This document shows, one piece after another, positions 1 to 10,942 of a DNA stretch of 64,000 bases (position 1 is its first letter; each line of letters begins with the position of its first letter). Origin of the DNA: Zingiber officinale (taxonomy: Eukaryota > Streptophyta > Magnoliopsida > Zingiberales > Zingiberaceae). A program made the position numbers and the translations under genes. Under the pieces are notes generated by a model that ran no database searches, was not told the origin of the DNA, and saw only the letters and a list, made by a program, of their open reading frames with translations. The DNA lies in NCBI RefSeq assembly GCF_018446385.1, contig NC_056000.1, positions 29,776,011 to 29,840,010 of the forward strand. The letters are read 5' to 3'.

Positions 1-117
1 GCAACTCCTCTCTTCACAGCCGTGAGTTGAAATCGCTACAAGAAGCAGCGACGCCGAGAGACCCCAAGAATCCAGTGTTTCTTCTTTCTCTTTACATCGA
101 AGAAAATTGTAAGCGCA
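1..117 (+). other. Possible non-coding first exon
   Basis: A stretch of normal base composition precedes a consensus splice donor (gtaagc just after position 116) and is followed by AT-rich sequence. It could be a 5' UTR exon of the CACTA-like reading frame that begins at 962, whose start codon sits just after a plausible acceptor, or the tail of something left of the window. There is no open reading frame to help. This is inference from splice-site appearance only. Confidence 0.2.
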
Positions 118-961
118 GGGATCATTTCGTTTATATTATATATTAGTATATTACTTTGTTGTATCTGATTTCACATGAGTTTTTTTTTCTTAGAAAAATA
201 AATGTAATAGAAACAATAGTGAAATTATAAGATGACCTATTCAGCCTTAATGGATCTTAATTGATACTAGATAAAGATCAAATTGAGTACTTATCTAGTT
301 AAAATTTAAAATAAGAATATCAATTAATGTAAGTAAGAATAAATTTAATCCTTACGAACTCAAATAACACTTGCCAATTTATACTTATACGAAATGAAAA
401 TAATCTATGAACATTTTATTATGGCTTCTTTTAATTAGGACTAGCAAGTAAATTTTTTATTTATCTATTTATTGTATATCTTGACCAAGAATAACAACCG
501 TAGTTGAATATTGAATTAATGTATTTTGATGATTTGAAGAGTAAAGATTATGAGATTTATTGTTTTATTAGTTACCATGAATTGATCTTTTGTACCTAGA
601 TATATGCACCAAATTTTGTATTTTTAATTTTATCTCATGCTTTTCAGTTATTAGTGATTGTAGGTGAAATTGTATTATCTTATCTGAAAAAAAATGAAAA
701 TAAATTCTCCCATTTGTAACAAATATTTGATTTTAGAGATGGTTTTATAGGAAGAAAATTTTGTTGCCTTGCATGTTTTGGTTTAAGAAACGAAGACACT
801 AACATGAGATCTATGGTAGTTGTTCTTGTAATCGAACATGAAATTCATAATGTAGATATATATAGTTTTTTGAGTAATAGTTTAGATTATTTAGTTGCTG
901 TTGAAATTATTTGTTAATTTTTAATTCTTTTAATTTAAAAATATTTGAAGAGGATTGCATA
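118..961. other. AT-rich stretch without gene
   Basis: About 0.8 kb of AT-rich sequence with no supported reading frame or repeat. It could be an intron between the possible leader exon at the window start and the CACTA-like fragment at 962. Confidence 0.4.
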
Positions 962-1377
962 ATGTCGAAAGCATGGATGGAATGCCACCGTGATAGTCTT
1001 GAATACCGAGTGGGAGTACTACACTTTTTACGTTTCGCATTTGCTGATACAACTCTTGGAGGCACGCAACCATGTCCTTGTTACAAATGTATAAACTCAT
1101 TGAATCATGATCGCGAAACAATATTCCATTGGATGAGCTTGTTTCCATTCGTCCAGTTCCTCAAAAGTTGACTCCTGAAGTTTGGGAAGCATTGTGCCAT
1201 TATTGGAACACTAATGAGGTAGTAAATATATTGATTGTTTTTTTTATATATGACTAGTGTCAAATTAAATGCAATTTTTTTTAGAAAATTTCAAAAATTA
1301 ATCAAGAAAATGCGAAGAAAAAAAGAGGGAGTCATGCGCTGGGTCGTATAAATATTCCATCCTTGGAGCATAAATTT
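962..1377 (+). pseudogene. CACTA (En/Spm) transposase fragment
   Basis: The reading frame from ATG 962 matches the plant transposase-associated domain: an aromatic-rich start (KAWM), then EYRVGVLHFLRFAF, then a CPC-x2-KC cysteine cluster. After a frame change near 1130 the line continues (LTPEVWEALCHYW) in the style of the plant Ptta/En/Spm family. A further exon-like block at 1285-1377, bounded by ttttag and gtaagt, gives KISKINQENAKKKRGSHALG, which resembles the conserved NKxNR-KK-x-H-GS stretch of the same family. No terminal CACTA repeats or rest of the transposase were seen, so this is a broken remnant. The family call rests on motif recognition; the splice model is inference. Confidence 0.55.
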
Positions 1378-2714
1378 GTAAGTATCAAATTGTGTTTTGT
1401 TATTACAACTAAATTCACATAATCCATTTATTGTGTAGATCATGATAATCCTAAACTACTGAAGTTCTATGATTTTACTTAATATGTCATGATAGTGATC
1501 GATTATGATTGTTTTGCTACCTAATACTATAATTTCCTTTTTTGTGATTAGTTACTTATTTAATTGATAAAGAATATGATTTGATATATGTTTTGTGTTT
1601 TTCTGTACAATATTATTAATGTGATGTAATTAGTTAGAGTCGAAATTTATTTCAATTGCCTAGCTCTATTAAGACTTAGTCACTGTCTGGTTTCCAACCA
1701 GGACTTTACTATTTGTCAAATAACCTACTCCTACATAATTGACATTAATTTGTTAGATCACAAGAAACCTAACTTTAATGTTAGTCATACATTAATACTC
1801 TAGATTACATGTCATGCTCTCAACATCAATAATCTTTAATAGTATGAAAATTAAGTTAAAGTTAGTTAAACACTAATAATAAAAGTTTAAAATTTATATG
1901 TATGATACAAATATAGTTAGTACAACTCCCCTTAATTATAGCTCTCTCTTAATCATATAAGAATTATTTAATTTAGGAAGTTAAAGATAAATAAGAAATT
2001 AAATTCCTTTTTCATACATCAAAATGAGAAGAGATAATTAAAACTTAAGTCAAGTCATACTTCCAAATAATTAATTGCAAATTAATAAGCAAGACTAAAG
2101 TAGACATGTAATTAATTGTAATTTAAAAGTTAGCTACAAATTTAAGTCAACTCACATAACATATATCGAAATAAGTCAAACATCAAGCATAGTCAAAAAT
2201 CAAGCTAAATAAAGTTATCTACAAAGGAAGGAAACGTAAAGTCAAGTACAGATAGGTCTAGTCAAATCACGTACGAGTCCAAATATAGTATAATAAAGTC
2301 AACTAAAGTCCAAGATAAGGCAAATGCTCCTGCGTAGAAAAACAACATCAATTGAGTTTGTAGGAGGAGGAGGATGTTGGCTCGTGATGTGGACACACAT
2401 CGTATCCATCATCTCTTGTATCTAGGCTCTCACATCTCAAAACTTATGAGTGACAGTATCCACAAATCTGGTTGGGTCCTAACTGAAGGGAGGTGGAGGT
2501 GCTGAAGGTCCTGGAAGCTTAGTTGGTATCTGGTCTGGATCAACATCTATGTTAGCTAAGATCACGTCAATGTCTGGAGAATGAGTGAAATTGTCACATT
2601 GTAGCAAGATTTCTAGTGTTAATACACAAGATGCATGAATATAGGACCTTGTACAAGATGTAGTCTTCGGCTCTGAGTTAGATAAAGCTAAAGTTGATGA
2701 TGGTCACCAGGCAC
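1378..2714. other. Unassigned AT-rich and low-complexity sequence
   Basis: No intact gene. On the minus strand, 2600 to 2330 can be read as a broken proline-rich sequence (DPDQIPTKLPGPSAPPPP) ending in a glutamine/methionine-rich stretch. This looks like debris of a transposon polyprotein, but I cannot name the family. The rest is AT-rich without recognisable structure. Confidence 0.35.
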
Positions 2715-2723
2715 TGTTAGTCC

Positions 2724-5700
2724 CAAGGTTGTCAAACTCGCGATTCCAGTGTCGACTCGGCTAGGGGCTCACAAACTCGTATCGTAAACTCGTAAGAGTT
2801 TACAGATCATCAAAAACAGAGTTATAAAATGTCAAATAATATATATTCATCATAAGAACAATCACTATTTCACATTTATAATAAAAAAACATAAACACAC
2901 ATATCATCAACATTTTTCACATATAAAAAAAACTAAACATGAAAATTTAACATGAAAAGATACAAAGGTTCAATAGCACTGGTAATAGTCCAAATAGTCC
3001 AATATTTAATAGCACTCGTAAGGTTCAATAGCACTGATACATGAAAAGATAATTTAAAATGACAAATTTAAAATTTCACACAAAAATAGTCCAATATTGA
3101 ATACACCAAATAAACTTCCATTGTCCAAATTTGATAAAAGGAAACAAACTAACAAAGGTTCAAATTTACAACTGATAATCCAAATCCTAAAACAATAAAA
3201 ATTTGATGACTAAAAACTAAAGAAAAAGCAATACTGCTAAGATAAATCATCCATGGTGACATCCAAATCATCAATTCTATCTTCATCTTCATCCTCAGCA
3301 TCAAAATCATCAGTTCCATCAATCTCATTATCACATCCTATAGCATCTTTATCACCTATGTTACTCTCAACTCCTACATGAGCACTGGTAATCTCCATGT
3401 CCTCTAAATTATCTACATCATCAACAAGGTTAATTAGCTCTAAAGGATCATTATTTATGTTAGCATCATAATCTTCATCCACTAAATTCAATCCTGCAGA
3501 ACTAGGTGCTTCAGTTATCCATTCATCATCAGAGGGGAACTCTTCTAAAGTGGTTGGAGTTTGACTAACTTCCTTGGACTTCTTCCCTTGCATCTTCAAG
3601 TTATAGTAAACAAATACTAAGTCATTCATTTTCTTCTGATGCAAGCGATTTCTCTTTTTTGTATGAACCTAAATAAATTATCAAACAACCAAAAATTATA
3701 ACTATATCATTTCATTAGAAATATTATTTGTATTATATACCATATACTAGATACATGATAGTAGACCATAATTGAGTTTTTGAACTTACCATCTCAAAAG
3801 CACTCCAATTACGTTCGCATCCAGACGAGCTGCAAGTCAAACTCAATATACGTATAGCCCAATTCTGCAATTCAGGACAATCATCACCAAAAGAATCCCA
3901 CCACTCTGCAGGAGATTTTTTACCTATGGTTAACTTTGCTGCATCACGACCAAATAGCCCTTTTGCTTTCTTGAAGGATTCCAATTGTGCATGAATCGCA
4001 CTTCTCACATCTCGATCATCTATCATTCGCTCCATGCAGTCATAAAGTCCATTTTTTACCCTTGAATCCGCTTCAAAATCTAGGCTATATTGATACACAG
4101 GGTTCAAAAAATAACCTGCAGCATGTAATGGGTGATGAAGTTGATTTTTCCATCTTTCATTAATAATCTTCCATACCGGTTCGTAACTACAAAAAATCAC
4201 ATATAATAACAAATTAATCAATAAATTTATGTATATGAAAGTTAATACCAAAGTAGTAATTAGTAAACAAACACATATGCTTACAGTATTTTCTCGCCGC
4301 CAAAGTTGACTTTTATTTTCTCCTTTGCAGCTTCCATTGCCTTATAAATAAAACCCATAGCAAGCTCTTCAGAGTCTACCAATCGAAGTGCTTTAATGAG
4401 AGGACTTGCTGCCTTCAGACATGTAACTACATTACGCCAAAACCTCCCATCTAAAATGGTCTTTTGAACAAACTTTCCCTCTTGTATCTTTGAAAATCGA
4501 CTAGTCTTCCAAAAATCAGATGTGAACAACTGTTGCAAACCACTTTTAAGTTCATTAATACAATTCAAAGACAAATATGCAGTTGCAAATCTTGTAACAG
4601 CAGGCCGGATTATATCCCTTCCCTTTGTACATTTTCTTAATTGAAATATGAGAAGAGTCCTCGAATATATGAAAGTTGAAATTCTTCTTGCCTTTGAAAT
4701 TGTAACTTCGTGGATTTTTAATTTTTTCTCAAAGTCTTCAAGCATTAAATCAATGCAATGAGCTGCACATGGTGTCCAAAAAATGCATTTTCTCTTACAC
4801 ATCAACATCTCTCCTGCTGCTTTATAATTTGCTGCATTATCGGTGATTATTTGCACAACATTTTGTTCACCAACTTTATCCACAATTTCATTTAACATTT
4901 CAAAAACCTTATCTGCTGTCTTTGAGATATCAGATGTGTCAGTGGATTGCAAAAAGATCGTCCCCTTCTCACTATTCACTAAGAAATTACATATAGATCG
5001 TCTTTTCTTGTCAGTCCATCCATCAGACATAATAGAACATCCTTTTTTTTTCCACATAAATCGATGCTCTTCAAGCAAAGTCATTGTTCTATCTACTTCT
5101 TTTTTCAAGAATGTCTCCCACAACTCATGATAAGATGGAGGTTTAAACCCACAACCATATTTTCCAACTATCTCAAACATCTTTGTAAATTCAGGATTTT
5201 TAGCACAATTAAAGGGAATGGCAGATGTGTAAAAGAACCTGGCAATTTGTTGGCAGGCTTCTTCTCTTATGTCCTTCTTCATGAATAGATTAATTGTGGC
5301 TTGAGAACTACCTTTTTTAACTTTGATAAATTCTTCTATTGTTGCTTTTCCCTTTCTCTTTTTACTTGCTTGTATCTCTTCACCACTGTCTGATGAATCC
5401 TCATTAGAACAAATAATCCTTTTCTTTGTTTCGGATGCTTGAGCAATTTTGCATACAAGAGACAACATCTTCTTCCTCACATCATTAGGAACACTAATAC
5501 ATGCCTCAGCATCCCTTCGAGTGCAAGCTAAATGATGCTTGAAACGAAAAATATCACCATTTACAATCTTATCACAATACTTGCATTTCACCTTTCTTGA
5601 ATTACCAACAACATCATATCCATGCTCCCAACCCGGGTCAGTTCTACTACCTGAAGCATTCTTTCTCGAATTTTCAGACCCTTTAGATGATCCTTTAGTT

Positions 5701-6727
5701 GACATTTCTGTTGCACAACTGATAAAAATAATTGCAATTTGCATAAGCATTGAGCAGCACAACTTGTAAGCAAATGAAAATAAATTAGGCATCAGCCAGC
5801 AACTACAAATCACACTTCACATTTCACAAGCATACAAATATAGGAAATCAAAGTAACCCATAAAACAAGTATATTATACATCAACCAAATTACAAAAAAC
5901 CAATAGGTCATATAGGTTCAATGTCAGTGTCAGCAAGGCAGAACAAGATAGAAGTCATAGAACGATGAAAGAACAACACAAGCGCACAACACACAACAAT
6001 GCAGAACAGATTTCAAACAAACAAAATAATCAGATTTTGAACGGCAAGAGAAGCGCAGAATAGGACACAACAATGACGCAGAACAGACACAATACACAAA
6101 ACAACGGAATACGGAAGAGCAAAATTATTTCCACTCCAGATGAGGGTGCAAAACAAGATACACGGTAGAGCAGAACAAAGAAGCAACCAAAAACAAGGGA
6201 TTGAACTGCAAACACTTACCTTGTGCAGTTGTGCTCGCGATCTTTGAACCTGATTTCTCGATCTTAGAAGATCGCTGTTCCTAGGACAAAATCAACGAAC
6301 AAAGTCTCGACTTTTGAAGATCTCTGCTCTCGGTGCAAAATCGACGAAGTCTCGACTCTTGAACTCTCGAAGATCGTTGCTCTTAGTGCAAAATCGATGA
6401 ATAAATCTGTGTAATCGAGGATGAAGATCGCTGCCTACTCTTGCCTCTCAGTGCATTTTTTTTTCTACTGCGTTTGTTTTAGCGTTTTAGGGTTTCTTAC
6501 TTTCTTTTATTGCTTAATTTGGGCTCTAAATGACGCAGCCCACAACTTTGCCACAAACTCGAGTTATGAATGGTTCAAAACGCGATTTTACCGATTTTGA
6601 CGATTTGACTCGCGATTCAACCGATTTTACAAGGGGGTTTGATTTTAGACTAGTTCAACACGAGATTGGAATAAAAGTTCGTAAACTCGTAAAATCGACG
6701 AGTTGACTCGCGAGTTTGACAACCATG
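2724..6727 (-). mobile_element. hAT transposon, apparently complete (4.0 kb)
   Basis: The element is bounded by 8-bp direct repeats GTTAGTCC (2716-2723 and 6728-6735), the duplication length typical of hAT. Its ends are inverted repeats: CAAGGTTGTCAAACTCGCG on the left and the complement of CATGGTTGTCAAACTCGCG on the right, one mismatch in 19. Inside both ends the motif ACTCGTAAA and its complement recur, as expected for subterminal transposase-binding repeats. It encodes one spliced transposase on the minus strand without internal stops. It lies within a copia-type LTR. The boundary reading is direct; that the element can still move is inference. Confidence 0.9.
3237..5705 (-). CDS. hAT transposase (BED finger, DUF659, dimerisation)
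   Basis: Spliced model: complement of join(3237..3668, 3790..4186, 4285..5705), 2250 nt, 749 aa, no internal stop. Both introns have GT-AG ends, and the joins restore the conserved reading (KIL-YEPVW; FEM-VHTKKRNRL). A third, 5' UTR, intron at about 5719-6219 is suggested by acttac/ctgat borders read on this strand. The protein starts at MSTKG. A BED zinc finger follows (C41, C44, H57 or H58, C61), then a DUF659 region with MSDGWTD (D228) and ITDNAAN (D289), PCAAH (C313, H316), and the C-terminal SSSGCERNW with E598. These supply the D-D-E residues of the hAT RNase-H fold. A 140-aa acidic tail ends the protein. It would act in the nucleus on the element's own ends. The product is well supported; activity is untested. 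Confidence 0.88.
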
Positions 6728-7137
6728 GTTAGTCCCTTGGATACCGGTAAGAGGGAGTGAATTACTTTGCATAAAAAATGAACACCCTTCTCAATTTTTA
6801 CAATTTGATTAAAACTAACACTTGCATAAACAGAATTTAAACAACTAATTAAAGAGAGAAAGAGGCATCGAAGTTTACTTGGTTTGTAATCAGAAGAGTG
6901 CTAATCCAAGATGTTGAAAGCTCACTAAAATCTCTTTCGGACGGAAAAACCTTTTACAGCAGTTGAAACGTGAAATTACAAAGCTAAACATGAAAATAAT
7001 TGATTACAAGTGTTGTTTTTAGCTTCAGAGATCAGGGCTACATTTATAGCCCTGATCATGGCGCTAGGATGTGGATAAAATTTTATTCAGGTCGTTGGAT
7101 CACGACACGTTGAGTTTCGATAAACTTTCTGATCCGA

Positions 7138-7160
7138 GCGCCCGGAAGGGTTCCGGGCGC
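7138..7160. repeat. Perfect GC-rich palindrome
   Basis: Ten-base arms GCGCCCGGAA and TTCCGGGCGC surround a GGG spacer. Further imperfect copies of the GGCGCCC motif follow up to about 7245. It lies in the copia-type LTR and could form a hairpin in the transcript; no function is known. Confidence 0.7.
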
Positions 7161-7447
7161 TTGGACGGTATCGATACAGCCCCCACTGGGTGAGGCGCCT
7201 TGGGGACGCCCAGGTGATTTGGGCGCCCAGACCTTCCGGGCGCAGCTTAGATCGAAGTCAACTTCCCTGTTGACTTTTTAGTCCGGGCTTTCACTCTGGC
7301 TCCGCTCTCTTGGGTGATTTCAGCTATCCGGAATATGACTACCCGAACCCATTTTCCAGCCTTCTCGAGCAACCTTCTGCTTTGGCTTCTCGTCCCTCGG
7401 AATCGTTGCGCGCTTCCTTCTCGTCTACCAGCGTACTCTTCCGTAGC

Positions 7448-10375
7448 TAAACCCGACCCCGGGTCGGGTCTGGCCCGGACCCGGCCCAGGCCCGGACCCG
7501 GCCCAGGCCCGTAACCGGGTCAAACTGGAACCGACCCGGCAAGTTGCCGGGCCGGTTCCGGTTCATTCGCTGTAAAACCGGCGAACTGCCGGTTAACCGA
7601 CGGGTTGAACCACCGGTTCAGCCAATATTTTTTTTTCTTAAACGACTTGAACCGTCGGTTAACCGACGATTCATAACCGTTGGAACCGCCAGTTAACCGG
7701 CGGTTCGTAGTCGTTGGGAGGATTTTTTTGGCTATTTTTTTCAACGGTTAGGATCGTTTGACCGTTTTTTGATCAATGGCTATGATTTAGTATCCGTTAC
7801 TATCAAAACTCTATAAATAGAGAGCTCATTTTATCATTTTTCATACATATCTTCTCTACTCTTAATCTCATTTTCGTATTCTCTAATCTCTAGACTCTAC
7901 ACGCTTTCATTTCCAATTTTCAATTACAATGGAAGGAGGCCGCGGAGGTGCATCATCTCGAGCTCGGAAGGGAAAGCAAATAATGAATCCGCGGGAGGAG
8001 GACCCCAACATTCAATCCACCGATGATGAGATCGAGCATCATCCGAATCCGACACCCGAAACACAAGGAAGTACCGATGCAATTACTTCTAAGGTTCGGA
8101 AACTTCCTCCGCTAAAGTTTTCTATTTTCACTAAACATTTTGAGAAGGTCACTCTTTCGTCAGGAGAAATGCGTGCAAAATGTAAGCACTGCAATGCTTC
8201 CTACAAATTCCAAGCTGGCAGCAGCTATGGGTCGTTGAAACGACATGTAGAAATGAAGCACCCGACGGAATATGGACTCGACCGTTCTCAAACAAAATTA
8301 TCAAGATTTTCTTCAATTAGCGGTAGTACCAATTCCGGTTTATTTTTATATTCGGATAATAAATTAAGAGAATCATTAGCTAAATTTATTTCCGTAGAAC
8401 ATGTTTCTTTTAATTTTGGATCTAAATGCACATTTGAAGATTTTTGTAAAGAATCTCTTAATCCATATGTTAAACGTGTTCCTAGGACTACACTTACTCG
8501 TACAATTAAAAAATTAGTAAAACAAGGAAAAAAGAATTTAATTGATGAATTTAGTAAATTAGATAATAAAGTTTCTTTATATTCTGATATTTAGAGTGAT
8601 CATTGGCAAACACATTCGTATATGAGTGTGACTTGTCATTGGATCGATAACTCTTGGAACCTCCAAAAAAGATTATTAGCTTATAGAGTTTTTGATGAAT
8701 CACATAATGCTTATAATATCGCACAATTATTATGTTTAATTTTAGAAGAATATGGTTTAACTCATAAAATATTTTTACTATCATTAGATAATCCTAGTTC
8801 CAATACTGCTTGTATAGATGATCTAAAATTTCTTTGTCAACCTATTATTGGAGGTTTATTTTTTCATATTCGTTGTGTATACCATGTTTTAAATTTATGT
8901 GTTCAAGATGGTTTAAAAATTTTAGAAAGTTATATTAAACCAATTAGAATTGCAATTTCTTATTTATGGTCTCATCCATCTATAATGAAACAATGAGGTA
9001 GGTTTTGTAAAATTAATGGGATGAGACCTAAAAAATTTCCACGTGATGTACCAACACGTTGGAATTCAACATACCAATTATTACAAGATTCATTTCAATA
9101 TAAAGAATTATTATGTTCATTTTTTTTGTACAAAACACTAATACTAATATATATTTATTTTCACAACAATGGAATATTTGTAGTAGTATTTGTGAAATTT
9201 TAAAAGTATTTAATGATGCAACCGAACAATTTTCCGGTGTTTATTATCCCACTGCTCAATTAGTTTTAGAAAATTTTTCTAATATAGTATTAGTTTTAGA
9301 TGAACATATTAATAATGAATCTTTATCTCCTTGCATTTTAGCTATGAAAACTAAATGAGAAAAATATTTTTATTTAATTGCATTTGCTTTAGATCCTAGA
9401 TTTAAATTAGAAGTTTTACAAGAAATGTTAACTTTATATTATGACGCTTTAATTCCAATTAAAGATTCTTCTTTCCCTGAGATCCAGTTAATATTATATA
9501 TAATATTAGAATTTATTTATATGATATTTATAATCAATATTATGCAAAATATGAAACACAAATTAATATTTCTAAAATACAACAAACTACTAGTAGTAAT
9601 TTAAAACTTATAAAAGCACAACTTTTATTAAAAGAACGGACAAAACGTCCACGAGGATCCTCAAGTTCCACACAGGAACTTGAGAATTATTTTACGACTT
9701 CTTTTGATTTTAATGAAGCAGATAGCGAAAACTTCGATATCTTAAAGTGGTGGTTACACAAGGTTTAAAGCTTTCCCGTTCTCTCCGTGATCGCAAAAGA
9801 AATTTTAGCTTGTCCAGTGTCAACTGTTGCTGTGGAACAAATGTTCAGTGTCGGCGACAACATATTAGACGAACGACGATCAACTTTGTCTCCCGACTCA
9901 TTGGAAGCCCGAGCATTACTGGACGATTGGACTAGAGCGGAGAAAAGAATCCAACGAATGCAACTTTCAAATGACGAAGTTGAAGATTTTGATACTGAAG
10001 GAACAAATACGACAGAAACAGGAAATGGTAGTGAGTGAAAATGTAAAAGAAAATATAAAAGGATAAAAATGTAAAAGAATTACATGGGCTTTGATTCCCC
10101 TAAAGGGATACGTAGGCAACTTAAATAAGCGCAAGCCCTTTTTCCAATAAATTTTAATTTTTAATTTTTAATGTTTAATTTTTATTTTTTTTAACATAAT
10201 AATCTTGAACCGTGGCAAACCATGACGAATCGTAAACCGAACCGTGAACCGGCGGTTCCGAACCGTGAACCGTAACCGTCTTGGGCAGTTAAGGTTAAGG
10301 GTCGACCTGCCTGGAACCGTCAAACCGGCGGTTTCGAACCGTCGAACTGTCGATTTCAAACCGTTGTCAGGTCTA
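7448..10375 (+). mobile_element. Defective hAT transposon (2.9 kb)
   Basis: Direct repeats TCCGTAGC (7440-7447 and 10376-10383) flank the element. Its ends are short inverted repeats: TAAACCCGAC left, complement of TAGACCTGAC right. Both subterminal zones are full of copies of a motif built on AACCG and CGGTT in both orientations (about 7500-7710 and 10210-10370). That is the usual layout of hAT transposase-binding repeats. The transposase inside is a pseudogene. Confidence 0.88.
7929..10038 (+). pseudogene. hAT transposase pseudogene (Ac/RICESLEEPER type)
   Basis: Starts at ATG 7929 with a basic N-terminus and a BED-type finger (CKHC near residues 91-94, then an H-x4-H pair), and continues as a recognisable hAT transposase (SLDNPSSNTACIDDLK, then IRCVYHVLNLCVQDG, then VPTRWNSTYQLL). 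It ends with the hAT dimerisation motif (CPVSTVAVEQMFS, then DNILDERRSTLSP) and a stop at 10036. The frame is broken by TAG at 8592, TGA at 8994, a frameshift near 9120, TGA at 9356, probable loss of sequence around 9480-9520, and TAA at about 9765. Three of these stops fall where relatives have tryptophan, so they are TGG to TAG or TGA changes. Confidence 0.88.
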
Positions 10376-10555
10376 TCCGTAGCACCTCGTCCCTCGGGCG
10401 CACCGAACCCGTCAACTCTCTCCCATGTCGTCCTTCTTGCTAGCTGCGTCTTTTACTTGACTTCATATGCTCTTAAGCTCCTATACACTTAGACATAAGG
10501 ATCAAATCGCAACAGGATCTAATTTAACTTGGTTGATCACATCAAAACTACCATG

Positions 10556-10697
10556 AAGTACTTACATGCACCACCAAAGAAATACATGTAAATACGATCC
10601 AAGGTGATATCAGAATAAGGGTTAGGAAAAGGTAAGCTAGAACATGAAAAACAATAGAATGTGGAGGCTTATGACGTAACTCGAGTCAAACATGAAT
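10556..10697. other. Short spacer before SINE
   Basis: No recognised feature. The spacer separates the copia-type LTR remnant from the SINE target duplication. Confidence 0.4.
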
Positions 10698-10940
10698 CAG
10701 GTCAAGTGTGAAGATGTGGCAAAAGGTGATTCGCTCGCCTCCAGCACCCCCGCCAACCCGTCCCTAGGCCAACACGGAGGAGGTAAATCACGGGTGACTA
10801 CTAGCCATTAGTGCAAATGGCCAAGACATGGGGGAGGTTATGCTCGGTCACGCCGAGTTTCGATCCCAAGACCTCATATGGCAACACCCCATGCCTTAAC
10901 CATCGCACCGCCCCGAGGGGACAGGTCAAGTGTGAAGATG
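10698..10940 (-). mobile_element. tRNA-derived SINE with 19-bp target duplication
   Basis: The body (10717-10921) is flanked by perfect 19-bp direct repeats starting CAGGTCAAGTG (10698-10716 and 10922-10940), the hallmark of LINE-driven insertion. Read on the minus strand, the head (GGGGCGGTGCGATGGTTAAGG) carries an A-box-like sequence. About 35 bases on, GGGATCGAAACTCGG resembles the B box of a Pol III promoter. The tail ends in a short T run. The length of about 205 bp suits plant SINEs. The family name is unknown to me. Confidence 0.75.
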
Positions 10941-10942
10941 AT

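Larger units (their letters stand above)
2715..10555. mobile_element. Copia-type LTR split by two hAT insertions
   Basis: When the two hAT elements (2724-6735 and 7448-10383, each taken with one target duplication) are removed, 2715-2723, 6736-7447 and 10384 to about 10555 join into one roughly 0.9-kb sequence. It begins TGTTAGTCCCTTGGATACCGG and ends near a TTGGTTGATCACATCAAAAC stretch. It contains GC-rich direct and inverted repeats and no reading frame. The start with TG and the overall look suggest a Ty1/copia (Sirevirus-like) LTR. The right edge and any target duplication could not be fixed, so solo LTR versus fragment is open. Confidence 0.4.
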
